Of a stretch of 64,000 nt of DNA, positions 16,592 to 25,681 are shown piece after piece. The stretch's first letter is position 1. Each line of letters begins with the position of its first letter. This DNA comes from CAZPQK01 sp964588695. Its GTDB lineage: Bacteria > Krumholzibacteriota > Krumholzibacteriia > WVZY01 > JAKEHA01. Under the pieces are notes generated by a model, which saw only the letters and a list, made by a program, of their open reading frames with translations, was not told where the DNA came from and did not search any database. The stretch spans positions 1 through 64,000 of the forward strand of contig CAZPQK010000004.1 in NCBI GenBank assembly GCA_964588695.1, written 5' to 3'. The translations under genes were made by a program, and so were the position numbers.

Positions 16592-19264
16592 CTAGTGTGG
16601 GTTCAGGGCCGCTTCGGCTTCGACGCGGTAAACATGCGTTGCGGGGGCGAGACGTCGCAACGCAGCCAGGGCATCGGCAGCAACCTGATTGGCTTCGGGT
16701 CGGTTTGCGGCTTGAAGCAACTTTGCGTAGAGGGCCTGCGCGTGCGCTAGCTCGAGTTCGTATTCCGAGTGCTCGGTTGCCAGGCGCGGGAATTCGGCGC
16801 TAAACAGAGCAAGTGCGTCGTCGTACCGATTTGCCAGCACCAGCGCGTCGCCGTAGGCTACCAACGATTGGATCGCCACCAGGCCGTAATAGTGATCGCG
16901 TGCGCGCTGCCAATGTTGCCCCGCGTCGCCGACACCAGGGTCGCCCGCCGCATTTTGAATTTGCAACCGGATCAACTCAGCGTAGATTCGCTCGTCGCGC
17001 TCCGGACCCAGATGGGCGCGCACTTCCGGGAGCTGTAGTTCGATAGCGGCACGAGCCTCTTCGACTCGCCCGGCCAGCAATAGCACTTCGGCATCCACCG
17101 GGCGATAGTTGTAGAAAAAGAACGGCTGTTGCGAAGCACTTTCTGGGTCTTGCGTGAGTTCTAAGAACAAGTCAATTTGCTCCGGCGTTACCGCAGCTGG
17201 ATTCGCCAATAGGTTCAGTCGCAACCACCAACCATGCGCGCGCAGGTAGCGTCCTTCGTGTGGGTCGTATTGGCGATTAACCCGATCAAGGTTCCCCTGC
17301 AAAACCTCCAACGCGTCGCTCACCCGCCCCTGCCGATAAATAGCTGCCATCATGTTAAACTCGGTAGACGAAATCTGATTGGAATACGCGTTGTTATGCA
17401 GCGCAACTTCATGGTCCAGCTTGCGGCGAAGCAATTGCTCGGCTTCCTTTAGCTTTCCCGCTTTCGACAGAATCAAGCCAAAGTCGTTGCACGACTCGCG
17501 TAAATCTCGGGTCTCCATCGTCAGGTGGCGATTACGCAAATCATAAGCTTCCCGCAACAACGGTTCGCCCTCATCGACGCGTTGCATCTCGGCATATAAC
17601 CAACCGAGATCGTGAATCGCCTGCATCGTTTCTGGGTCTTTCTCACCTAACTCTTGTCGACAAAAGCGAACCACACTTTCTACATACGGCAGCGCTTCTT
17701 CGAAACGTCCCAGTTCGTAGTACATCTCGGCCAGGTTGAGTTCGACCGAACGGGTTTCGGGATGGCGCGGGCCCAGTTCCGAGCGCAACATGTCGGCAGC
17801 GCGTACTGCGTGCGGAAGCGCCCGGTCGGGAAGCTCGACCACAAAGTAACCGCGACCGATCATGTTGTGCAGCCGCCCGGCCGTCGCGGAGACATCGGGA
17901 AACTCGGTTTCCATGCGCGCCGACGCGTCGTCTAACATGTCACTTAGCGTGCGGTCGCGACTTTGTCGTTGCGACGCAGCGCTGGTAAACAAGCGATAGA
18001 TGAACGCGTTGGTTGCCTGTAATGACCGCGCCTCGCGGCGTGCCACTTGTGCCTGGCGAAACGACACCAGCGCCGCCGTAACAATGGTGGCCAAAAGTAA
18101 GCCCGTCACCGCAACTCCTGCGCGGTTCCGTCCCAGAAACATCCGCGTTCGATAGATTAACGTGTCCGGTCGCGCCGTCACCGGGTATCCGCTCAAGTAG
18201 CGACGCAGGTCATCGGCCAGTCGATCAACCGACGCGTAACGACGATCGGGTTCGCGTCGAATGGCCTTCAACACGATGTTGTCGAGGTCGCCGTCGATGC
18301 GCATTGCCTGTCCCTCACGACGGCGCGCGGACTTACTGGGCGCGGGTGGCGTCGCGGTGCTAACGTCGGGTTGCGATGGGCCATCCCAGTCGAATGGCAG
18401 GGTGCCGGTCAACAACTCGTACAGCAACAAACCCAGGGAGTAGATATCAGTTGCTGTGGTCAGATCGTCGCCGGTTAACTGTTCGGGACTGGCGTAGCGT
18501 GGCGTGTAGGGCGTTGCCATTTGTGTGAGCGTTGCATCTTCCCCGCCGTCCAGTAGCCGTGCGATTCCAAAGTCCACAACTTTGGCGTTGCCGTCGGCCG
18601 TCACCAGGACATTCGCCGGTTTAATGTCGCGGTGCAGAAGCGCGCGGTTGTGAACGTGGCCGACGGCGTCACACACATCAAGAAATAGCTCTACCCGATC
18701 GCGAACTGACAGGTTTTGATTTTCGACAAAGCGAGTAATCGGCAAACCGTCCACGTATTCCATCGCGATGAACGGGATACCGTCAGTCGACTGACCGCCG
18801 TCGATCATGCGCGCAACGTTCGGATGCTCCAACCGGGCGAGCGCTCGACACTCGTTTTGAAAACGACGGAGACCATCGCGGCGCACCAGCGCGCTAGGCA
18901 TTACTTTCACCGCAACCCGCTGGTCGAACTCGCCCGACTGTCGCGATGCCAGATACACCGATCCCATTCCGCCCGAACCCAGGAACGAATCCAGACGGAA
19001 CGCCCCGAACACTTTATTCAGAAGTGGATCTTCGGACTGACCCGGCCTCGCGTTGGGTTCGTCATCGTCGGCAAGGCCGGCGAACACCGGCGGTGTGCTT
19101 AAAAAATCCTGCGACGAGTCATACGCTTTTAGTAGCGACTCTACTTCTTTGCGCAGCTCCGCGTCGCCGCCACAAGCGTCATCGAGATAGCGACCGCGCT
19201 CCACGCCCGATCGAGTGGCCGCGCCAAAAAGAATCTCATCTATGGGTAGGTTAGGTTTGGTCAT
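16592..19264 (-). CDS. Ser/Thr protein kinase with TM helix and TPR region, sigma-factor linked
   Basis: This 890-residue Hanks-type kinase has a glycine loop GSGGMGSV (96-103), catalytic Lys120, HRDIKPAN (211-218), DFG (231-233) and SPE (259-261), all intact. The catalytic domain is preceded by about 85 residues often found in ECF-linked kinases (VERGRYLDDACGGDAELRKEVESLL). One TM helix (about 385-405) leads to an extracytoplasmic half of TPR-like helices (for example LNLAEMYYELGRFEEALPYVE and AEMQRVDEGEPLLREAY). The ATG at 19264 lies inside the end of the sigma-factor gene (14-bp overlap), so the two are co-translated. In ECF43-type systems the partner kinase phosphorylates the sigma factor; the same is inferred here. 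The TPR half could sense an envelope protein or peptide. Confidence 0.9.
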   Translation of the reverse strand: MTKPNLPIDEILFGAATRSGVERGRYLDDACGGDAELRKEVESLLKAYDSSQDFLSTPPVFAGLADDDEPNARPGQSEDPLLNKVFGAFRLDSFLGSGGMGSVYLASRQSGEFDQRVAVKVMPSALVRRDGLRRFQNECRALARLEHPNVARMIDGGQSTDGIPFIAMEYVDGLPITRFVENQNLSVRDRVELFLDVCDAVGHVHNRALLHRDIKPANVLVTADGNAKVVDFGIARLLDGGEDATLTQMATPYTPRYASPEQLTGDDLTTATDIYSLGLLLYELLTGTLPFDWDGPSQPDVSTATPPAPSKSARRREGQAMRIDGDLDNIVLKAIRREPDRRYASVDRLADDLRRYLSGYPVTARPDTLIYRTRMFLGRNRAGVAVTGLLLATIVTAALVSFRQAQVARREARSLQATNAFIYRLFTSAASQRQSRDRTLSDMLDDASARMETEFPDVSATAGRLHNMIGRGYFVVELPDRALPHAVRAADMLRSELGPRHPETRSVELNLAEMYYELGRFEEALPYVESVVRFCRQELGEKDPETMQAIHDLGWLYAEMQRVDEGEPLLREAYDLRNRHLTMETRDLRESCNDFGLILSKAGKLKEAEQLLRRKLDHEVALHNNAYSNQISSTEFNMMAAIYRQGRVSDALEVLQGNLDRVNRQYDPHEGRYLRAHGWWLRLNLLANPAAVTPEQIDLFLELTQDPESASQQPFFFYNYRPVDAEVLLLAGRVEEARAAIELQLPEVRAHLGPERDERIYAELIRLQIQNAAGDPGVGDAGQHWQRARDHYYGLVAIQSLVAYGDALVLANRYDDALALFSAEFPRLATEHSEYELELAHAQALYAKLLQAANRPEANQVAADALAALRRLAPATHVYRVEAEAALNPH

Positions 19265-19814
19265 CGGACAGTGCCCGAAACAACCAGGCACGCGCAAAAA
19301 CCCAGTGGCGTTCCACCGTGCGCGTCGACACGTTTAACACACTGGCAATTTCTTCGTTATTTAATCCGCCAAAAAAGCGAAGCTCAACGACCTGCGCCTT
19401 GGCGGCATCTTCCTGCTTTAGACGCGTCAAAGCGTCGTCCAGTGCGACAATGTCGACGTCGGAATCCTGCCCGGGAACATCGGCGGCCAGTTCGAGCGGA
19501 ACGTGCGGAGCACCGTCGCCACGTTTCTTACGGTCACGACTGCGGGCATAGTCAACCAGGATACGGCGCGTGGCGCGCGATGCGATGGCAAAGAAGTGCG
19601 CGCGGTTTTGCCACTGTGATCGCGTTTGATCGACGAGTTTAAGATAAACTTCGTGCGCAAGCGCGGTGGTCTGCAGCGTGTGGCCGCTGCGCTCGGCGCG
19701 AAGTTGCTTGCGCGCGATCCCCTTTATTTCGTTGTAGATGATGCGGTACAGCGCGTCGTTGGCCTCGGGGTCGTCGACGCTGTTAAGAAGTCTCGTGATA
19801 TCGTGATCGCTCAC
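19251..19814 (-). CDS. ECF sigma factor of the kinase-associated (ECF43-like, TIGR02999-type) class
   Basis: This 187-residue sigma-70 family factor has region 2 at about 25-95 (ALAHEVYLKLVDQ, NRAHFFAIASRATRRILVDYARSRDRKKRG) and region 4 at about 125-182 (LKQEDAAKAQVVELRFFGGLNNEEIASVLNVSTRTVERHW). The NRAHFFAIAS...ILVDYAR block is the hallmark of the large TIGR02999 group. No anti-sigma gene lies nearby; a Ser/Thr kinase overlaps its 3' end by 14 bp, which is the context of phosphorylation-controlled ECF43 factors. The start is GTG at 19814, 6 bp after the aldo/keto reductase stop, so the three genes form an operon. The target promoters are unknown. Confidence 0.9.
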   Translation of the reverse strand: MSDHDITRLLNSVDDPEANDALYRIIYNEIKGIARKQLRAERSGHTLQTTALAHEVYLKLVDQTRSQWQNRAHFFAIASRATRRILVDYARSRDRKKRGDGAPHVPLELAADVPGQDSDVDIVALDDALTRLKQEDAAKAQVVELRFFGGLNNEEIASVLNVSTRTVERHWVFARAWLFRALSDDQT

Positions 19815-19820
19815 GAGTCG

Positions 19821-20855
19821 CTACCAACCACCGCGATGGTTGTCGACGCGCTCCCAGGTGTCGCCACGAACCAGCGACCGCACTCGGTCTCCGGCAAGAA
19901 ACTCATGCGGAAAACCCATGTCTATTTTGCTGACTTCGTGTAGCGCGGCCATGTGCGCATCGCCAATCTCCAGGTCACCCGCTTTAAGGTTGTCTTCGAT
20001 TTGAGCGACGCGACGACCGCCGATGATGGGAATCACCGCACCGGGTTGTTGTTGCAGCCAACGAATCGCAACTTGCGCTGGGCTGGCGCCGAGGTCTTTG
20101 GCTACCTTGACGACTTCACGCACAATCTTTTCGTTGCGCTCGGTCAGTCTCCGCTGGTTGCCTTTCGCCCGCGCGGCATCGGGATCTTTCTCCAGATACT
20201 TCCCGGTTAGAATCCCCGCCGACAACGGCCCCCACGGTGTAATCGCCATATCTAACGCGCGCGCCATCGGCAGCAAATCACGTTCGGGTGTGCGTTCGAT
20301 AAGGTTGTACTCAATCTGCAATCCAACAAACTGTGACCAGCCGCGCAACTCGGCCAGCGTGTTAGCCTGTGCCACTTGCCATGCCGGCATGTCAGAAATC
20401 CCCACATAGAGCGCCTTGCCCGCCCGCACAATGTCGTCGAGAGCGCGCATCATTTCGTCGATGGGCGTGACACCGTCGGCCGCGTGTACCCAGTACAAGT
20501 CTATAAAGTCCAGGTTAAGTCGCTTGAGACTGGCTTCGAGCGCGTGTACCATACTCTTGCGATGATTCCCGGCCGAGTTGGGATCGTGCGGGCGCTGCAT
20601 GAGCGTGTACTTGGTGGCGACGACAAAGCGGTCGCGCTCGCTTGCGACAAACTCGCCCACCAGCTTCTCGCTAGTACCGTTGGTGTAGAGGTTGGCGGTA
20701 TCGATGAAGTTTCCGCCGGCTTCGGCGTAAGCGTCAAATATCTTGCGACTCTCGTCCGCCGAAGCACCCCAACCCCAATCTTCGCCAAAAGTCATCGTCC
20801 CCAAACACAATTCGGAAACTTTAAGACCGGTCCGGCCTAAAATCTTGAAACGCAT
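19821..20855 (-). CDS. Aldo/keto reductase
   Basis: This 344-residue NADPH-dependent TIM-barrel reductase starts LGRTGLKVSELCLGTMTFG. The catalytic tetrad is visible: Asp51 and Tyr56 (NFIDTANLYTNGTSE), Lys in VVATKYTL, and His in DLYWVHAAD. The coenzyme segment is present near the C-terminus (PGAVIPIIGGRRVAQIEDNLKA). The length is standard for the family of voltage-gated-channel-beta-like / YajO-type AKRs. The ATG at 20855 was chosen because AAGGAT precedes it by 6 bases; the longer in-frame start would run into the divergent promoter region. It is the first gene of the operon with the ECF sigma factor and kinase, an unusual companion for them. The substrate is probably an aldehyde but is unknown. 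Confidence 0.9.
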   Translation of the reverse strand: MRFKILGRTGLKVSELCLGTMTFGEDWGWGASADESRKIFDAYAEAGGNFIDTANLYTNGTSEKLVGEFVASERDRFVVATKYTLMQRPHDPNSAGNHRKSMVHALEASLKRLNLDFIDLYWVHAADGVTPIDEMMRALDDIVRAGKALYVGISDMPAWQVAQANTLAELRGWSQFVGLQIEYNLIERTPERDLLPMARALDMAITPWGPLSAGILTGKYLEKDPDAARAKGNQRRLTERNEKIVREVVKVAKDLGASPAQVAIRWLQQQPGAVIPIIGGRRVAQIEDNLKAGDLEIGDAHMAALHEVSKIDMGFPHEFLAGDRVRSLVRGDTWERVDNHRGGW

Positions 20856-20907
20856 GTTGATATCCTTAACTTTAACGCGCCCCAGTGCGCACATCGCTCA
20901 TCATACT

Positions 20908-22029
20908 ATGATTCGAAAGACATTTCACGCCGTCGCGCTGACGGCAGCCATTATTGCGTTGGGATTTACCGCCGCCAGCGGCAGCCATTCGGCCATCGCA
21001 ACGGTCACCGGCTACGACGGCATTGGCGCCCTTATAGCCCCTTCGTGGGTCGCGTACGTCACTCACACCAACAACATCACCGAAGGCGCGAGCGTAGAGA
21101 CTGCGGGGCTCATTCGAACCGTCACGCGTTTCGCGGCCTATCGTCTCGACACGGGCGAGCGGCCCTATCTGTACCTGCTGCGCCTGGACCAACCCATTAC
21201 CACGACCGATCCAATGGCACTTTTGCGGGCTCCAGATCTGCCAGCTGGGTTCGAACCTAAGCTGAAAGAATCAAGAAACGGAAAAGTCAAACTGCGGTTG
21301 GGCTGGCACCAGAGCACGTACTTTTTGGCCGATATCTACCTGGGCGAAGACAAAGCCGATGGTCCGAACCAAGGACAAGATCTTTGGATGCCATTTTACG
21401 ATTTGGTGTTTTGGATCGAAGGGAACGTCGATGAGTTATTGCCGGTGAGCGGTCCGTTCGGCGATCCCGACGACGAATTGATGCAACTAACCAGGCAGTT
21501 CCTCAAAGTCCGCAAGTCCGGCGATGCGGCCGCTGTTGCGAAGCTGCTAGCAGAAGATTCGCGCGTTTGGTTTCGCGAGATGGAAGGCGAAGGCACGCCA
21601 CGCAAACCCGGCGGTGGCGGGCCGTGGTCGGATTGGGATGACGTGTTTCATAGCGAGTCCACCGCGCGTGCGTTTTCGCGACCGCAGTTATACGGCGGGC
21701 TAATTAATGTGTGTGTCGAAGAGATTAACGATTTCTACCGGTTAATCGATCGCGAACCCCGCGTTTACCAAATTACTTATGGGTTCAACGAAGACAATTT
21801 GATTGAGACGACACTTATTCGCAACTTTCCGTTTCGCAAGTCAACGCCCGACAAGTTTGGCGACGCGCAAGCGTGGATCAAGGAACACTACCCCGGTGCT
21901 TTGGAAGTGCTGATGCCGGACGGCCGCATCGACCCAAGCCGCGAGAACGCGAAAAAGTGGATAACGCTACTCACCGAGTGGCGAAGCGCCGCCGGCCTTG
22001 CCCCGGTTGCCTTAGGTGGAGGCCGGTAG
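20908..22029 (+). CDS. Exported hypothetical protein with SnoaL-like segment
   Basis: This 373-residue protein has an N-terminal signal (MIRKTFHAVALTAAIIALGFTAASG, cleavage about 25). The ATG at 20908 was chosen because the frame further upstream lies opposite the divergent aldo/keto reductase gene. After an N-terminal domain of about 160 residues, the segment DPDDELMQLTRQFLKVRKSGDAAAVAKLLAEDSRVWFREMEGE has the helix pattern of a SnoaL/DUF4440-like (NTF2) fold. No catalytic residues are recognised. It is followed by a small hairpin (22061-22080) and then pepE. I do not recognise a family; an envelope or periplasmic role is inferred only from the signal. Confidence 0.7.
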   Translation: MIRKTFHAVALTAAIIALGFTAASGSHSAIATVTGYDGIGALIAPSWVAYVTHTNNITEGASVETAGLIRTVTRFAAYRLDTGERPYLYLLRLDQPITTTDPMALLRAPDLPAGFEPKLKESRNGKVKLRLGWHQSTYFLADIYLGEDKADGPNQGQDLWMPFYDLVFWIEGNVDELLPVSGPFGDPDDELMQLTRQFLKVRKSGDAAAVAKLLAEDSRVWFREMEGEGTPRKPGGGGPWSDWDDVFHSESTARAFSRPQLYGGLINVCVEEINDFYRLIDREPRVYQITYGFNEDNLIETTLIRNFPFRKSTPDKFGDAQAWIKEHYPGALEVLMPDGRIDPSRENAKKWITLLTEWRSAAGLAPVALGGGR

Positions 22030-22060
22030 CCACTCGCGGATAGCGATGGTAGGGTATAGA

Positions 22061-22080
22061 CCTCGGCAATCCCGCCGAGG
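22061..22080 (+). terminator. Weak hairpin between the exported protein and pepE
   Basis: CCTCGGC (22061-22067) pairs with GCCGAGG (22074-22080) around a 6-nt loop. It is followed by only a pyrimidine-rich stretch, so termination is probably partial. Confidence 0.4.
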
Positions 22081-22103
22081 CCTGTCCTTTCTAGGGAGTA
22101 TTT

Positions 22104-22811
22104 GTGGAACTATTGTTGTTGTCGAACTCGCGACTGCCGGGGCACGGATTTTTAGAGCACGCCGAAGGCGCGGTGAGAGATTTCTTTGGTGCGCGCAAAA
22201 GAATCGCGTTTGTCCCCTACGCGGGCGTTACGATTACCTGGGACCAATACACACAATTGGTGCGCGACCGGTTGGGCGAGCTTGGGCTGGACGTGACATC
22301 TGTCCATGAGGCAGCTGATCCGGTGGCCGCCGTGCGGGAGGCCGACGCGGTCGCGGTGGGTGGCGGCAATACGTTTCACCTGGTTAAGACTATGCAAGAA
22401 ACCGGGGTCATGACGGCGGTTGGCGAAAAGGTCCGCGCGGGAGCACCGTTCATGGGATGGAGCGCAGGGTCGAATGTTGCCTGCCCACGCCTCAGCACAA
22501 CCAATGACATGCCCATTGTGGAGCCTGCGAGCCACGAATGCCTGGGCCTGGTCACATTTCAGATCAACCCGCACTATACCAATGCGAAGCCCGAAGGCCA
22601 TGGCGGCGAAAGCCGTAACGATCGTATCGCCGAGTTCCTGGTTGCGAATCCCGGCGTCGTCGTGGCAGGCCTCCCGGAAGGAACGTGGCTGCACCGGAAC
22701 GGCGGCCGACTGACTCACGAAGGCACCCGCGATTTGACGCTGTTCGTGTCAGGTTCCGAGCCCAATACCGTCAAACCGGGAGCGGACGTATCGTACTTGT
22801 TAAAGGGATAG
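22104..22811 (+). CDS. pepE: Dipeptidase E (alpha-aspartyl dipeptidase)
   Basis: This 235-residue cytoplasmic serine peptidase (family S51) hydrolyses dipeptides with N-terminal Asp. The catalytic triad of characterised PepE (Ser120, His157, Glu192) falls at exactly the same numbers here: GWSAGS with Ser120, INPHYTN with His157 and GLPEG with Glu192. VGGGNTFHL (85-93) is the conserved substrate-side loop. The start is GTG with AGGGAG 6 bases upstream; the residue numbering agrees with this start. The length matches the family (about 230). It lies 4 bp before the DUF1223-MsrB gene, so the two are co-transcribed, though no functional link is obvious. Confidence 0.93.
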   Translation: MELLLLSNSRLPGHGFLEHAEGAVRDFFGARKRIAFVPYAGVTITWDQYTQLVRDRLGELGLDVTSVHEAADPVAAVREADAVAVGGGNTFHLVKTMQETGVMTAVGEKVRAGAPFMGWSAGSNVACPRLSTTNDMPIVEPASHECLGLVTFQINPHYTNAKPEGHGGESRNDRIAEFLVANPGVVVAGLPEGTWLHRNGGRLTHEGTRDLTLFVSGSEPNTVKPGADVSYLLKG

Positions 22812-22815
22812 GATT

Positions 22816-24087
<1,272 letters not shown>

Positions 24088-24118
24088 ATGTTCTTTTGCG
24101 ATACACACTCGACCAACG

Positions 24119-24148
24119 AAAAGGCCGACGGTTACCCGTCGGCTTTTT
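24119..24148 (+). terminator. Rho-independent terminator after the DUF1223-MsrB gene
   Basis: AAAAGGCCGACGG (24119-24131) and CCGTCGGC (24136-24143) form a GC-rich stem with a 4-nt loop, followed by TTTTTCTT. Confidence 0.85.
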
Positions 24149-24250
24149 CTTCGTGGTCAGGAACGTGGAATTTTCTATTGCCCGTCACGCCCGACCCACT
24201 GTTACGCGTTCGGCTGGAATGGTCCCGCGCATCCCAGGACCTACCGACCC

Positions 24251-24305
24251 ATTCACAATATCAATAATCCAATTGTTAAGATTTACATTCATTGTGAATG
24301 TAAAT
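24251..24305. promoter_or_regulatory. A/T-rich dyad, candidate operator
   Basis: A perfect 11-bp inverted repeat, ATTTACATTCA (24281-24291) and TGAATGTAAAT (24295-24305), is separated by TTG. A further ATTCACAAT (24251-24259) is the reverse complement of ATTGTGAAT inside it (24291-24299). The block is much more A/T-rich than its surroundings and lies between two convergent genes. The rest of the 24088-24397 gap holds only the terminator and a GC-rich hairpin; no gene is seen. Confidence 0.4.
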
Positions 24306-24360
24306 CCGCCCTTTGTATGCCGAAGTGTCGGGCTCTGCGGTGAGAAACACGACCCATGCA

Positions 24361-24379
24361 CCGCTGCGGCCGCCAGCGG
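24361..24379 (-). terminator. GC hairpin downstream of the exported protein gene
   Basis: CCGCTG (24361-24366) pairs with CAGCGG (24374-24379) around a 7-nt loop, 19 bp beyond the minus-strand stop at 24398. No T-run is present, so it may be a processing or weak termination hairpin. Confidence 0.3.
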
Positions 24380-24397
24380 CGAGGTCGACTAATAGCA

Positions 24398-25018
24398 CTA
24401 GCGATACAGCGCCTTCACTTTACCCCACGACTCCTGCACCACCGGAAGCGTTCGCTCTTGCACACCATTCATGCGCACCGCGCCGTCGGCGCCCGCTTCG
24501 CGCCACTCGCCACTGCTGAAATCGCCACGATACACCTGGTTGATGTCAGTCAACGGAGACTTGGCGGCCCACAAGTGGAACGACCGATCGACCCCGGTGA
24601 CGACAACCCAGTACTTCTTGCCGCGCCCCACATACACTTCTTCGCGGAAAGCTACTTCGATGTCTTCGTACGCGTTATTCGCCACCGTGATCCGAGAAGT
24701 CGCGACCGGGATACCGGGAAGAAACTCCTCGGACTCGTAAATCGATACCGTCATGCGCGACTCTGCGGCAGGATTGCTGTTGAAGCGTCTAAGCGGGAGC
24801 ACCACCGACTCTAACCGGTAAAACTGCGCCGGCAACTCGGGTGGCAGTTGCACCCGCGCCGCGCTGTCGTTCCAGTTACCGTTGGGACCCGAGACGAGCA
24901 AGCCGCTCGACGTGGGGCCGCCCAGAATCCCGTCGGGGTAATTATCGAAGATCAAATCCGACGCTGCCGGACTCGCCGCCGTCAGCGTCGCCACCAGAAA
25001 CAAACACGCAAGCCTCAT
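24398..25018 (-). CDS. Exported beta-sandwich protein (choice-of-anchor R-like)
   Basis: This 206-residue secreted protein has signal peptide MRLACLFLVATLTAASPAAS and an AGAGGGG Shine-Dalgarno before the ATG. The mature chain (LIFDNYPDGILGGPTSSGLLV..., FYRLESVVLPLRRF, MTVSIYESEEFLPGIPVATS, KYWVVVTGVDRSFHLWA) matches the layout of 'choice-of-anchor R' domains: an opening asparagine/glycine motif, a strand listing effects on amplitude and a late W-x-V motif. In this protein no C-terminal sorting signal follows, so it is periplasmic or released. No function is known. It stands alone between two intergenic regions. Confidence 0.65.
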   Translation of the reverse strand: MRLACLFLVATLTAASPAASDLIFDNYPDGILGGPTSSGLLVSGPNGNWNDSAARVQLPPELPAQFYRLESVVLPLRRFNSNPAAESRMTVSIYESEEFLPGIPVATSRITVANNAYEDIEVAFREEVYVGRGKKYWVVVTGVDRSFHLWAAKSPLTDINQVYRGDFSSGEWREAGADGAVRMNGVQERTLPVVQESWGKVKALYR

Positions 25019-25131
25019 TTTCCCCTCTTCCTTTCCTCCGAGCTTCGCGTCGATCAGGGTTAACCACAGTATAGGTCACGCCCTTTCCAGATACGAGCCC
25101 TGACCCCAAAACTTCACATTCCCATACTTCA

Positions 25132-25247
25132 AATGAGCTTAGGGTCGAGGCCACCGGCTCCGCTCCGGTTGCAGAGGCGCGGGGATGACCTCGACGCCAA
25201 CTTCGGAAGACGAGGTGAGAGACCGTGGTCATGACCCTAAGGCCGAC
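25132..25247 (+). repeat. 116-bp repeat unit, copy 1
   Basis: The unit begins AATGAGCTTAGGGTCGAGG and ends CATGACCCTAAGGCCGAC. CTTAGGGTC near the left end and GACCCTAAG near the right end are 9-bp terminal inverted repeats, and GGTCATGACC inside is a perfect palindrome. Confidence 0.85.
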
Positions 25248-25254
25248 ACCGCCC

Positions 25255-25370
25255 AATGAGCTTAGGGTCGAGGCCACCGGCTCTTCTCCGGTCACAGAGG
25301 CGCGGGGATGACCTCGACGCCAACTTCGGAAGACGAGGTGTGAGACCGTGGTCATGACCCTAAGGCCGAC
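25255..25370 (+). repeat. 116-bp repeat unit, copy 2 (direct)
   Basis: It has the same length and order as copy 1 and starts 123 bp later, with only a handful of substitutions in the central part (for example CTTCTCCGGTCACAGAG for CGCTCCGGTTGCAGAG). Confidence 0.85.
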
Positions 25371-25425
25371 TTCCGAGCGTGGCTCCAACTGGATCCGGAG
25401 CAAGCAATCGGCAAAAGCGAGAGGA

Positions 25426-25516
25426 GGCCGAAGGGTCATGACCACGGTCCATGCAAGGCGGCGGACAGGTCATCCCCGCGCCCTAACACCTCCAAGACCA
25501 CCGGTGGACTCGACCC
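25426..25516 (-). repeat. Diverged inverted third copy of the repeat
   Basis: GGGTCATGACCACGGTC (25433-25449), GGTCATCCCCGCGCC (about 25468-25482) and CCGGTGGACTCGACCC (25501-25516) are reverse complements of three blocks of the 116-bp unit, in the right order, with shorter spacing. The copy is therefore inverted and internally degraded. Confidence 0.7.
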
Positions 25517-25681
25517 GGGGAATCCTGTACTCTCCAATAAACCAACAACTTGACGGCTTCTCGAACATTCCCGCGCCCGGAATAAATCGCGGCCCGTGCC
25601 CCGCGGCGCAGGTTCTTTTGAACAAATCCGCACTTTGGGCGTAGTTTAAGGTAACTCCAACGGCTAGGCGCGCAGCGACAT

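Larger units (their letters stand above)
25019..25681. other. Long intergenic region (663 bp) occupied mainly by repeats
   Basis: No convincing gene is present. Frames open through the repeats encode the repetitive peptide VMTTVSHLVFRSWRRGHPRAS twice, the expected artefact of tandem units. The segment after 25517 leads to the kinase gene; TTGAAC (25618-25623) with TAGTTT (25642-25647, 18-bp spacer) is a weak promoter candidate. No ribosome binding site is seen before 25682. Confidence 0.6.

Noticed and set aside
24942..25445. 168-codon minus-strand frame encoding a repeated peptide
   Set aside because: The peptide repeat is simply the translation of the 116-bp DNA repeat and starts inside it; no ribosome binding site or family.
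25132..25516. CRISPR array
   Set aside because: Units are 116 bp, only two direct copies, 7-bp gap between them, one copy inverted, and no cas genes nearby.
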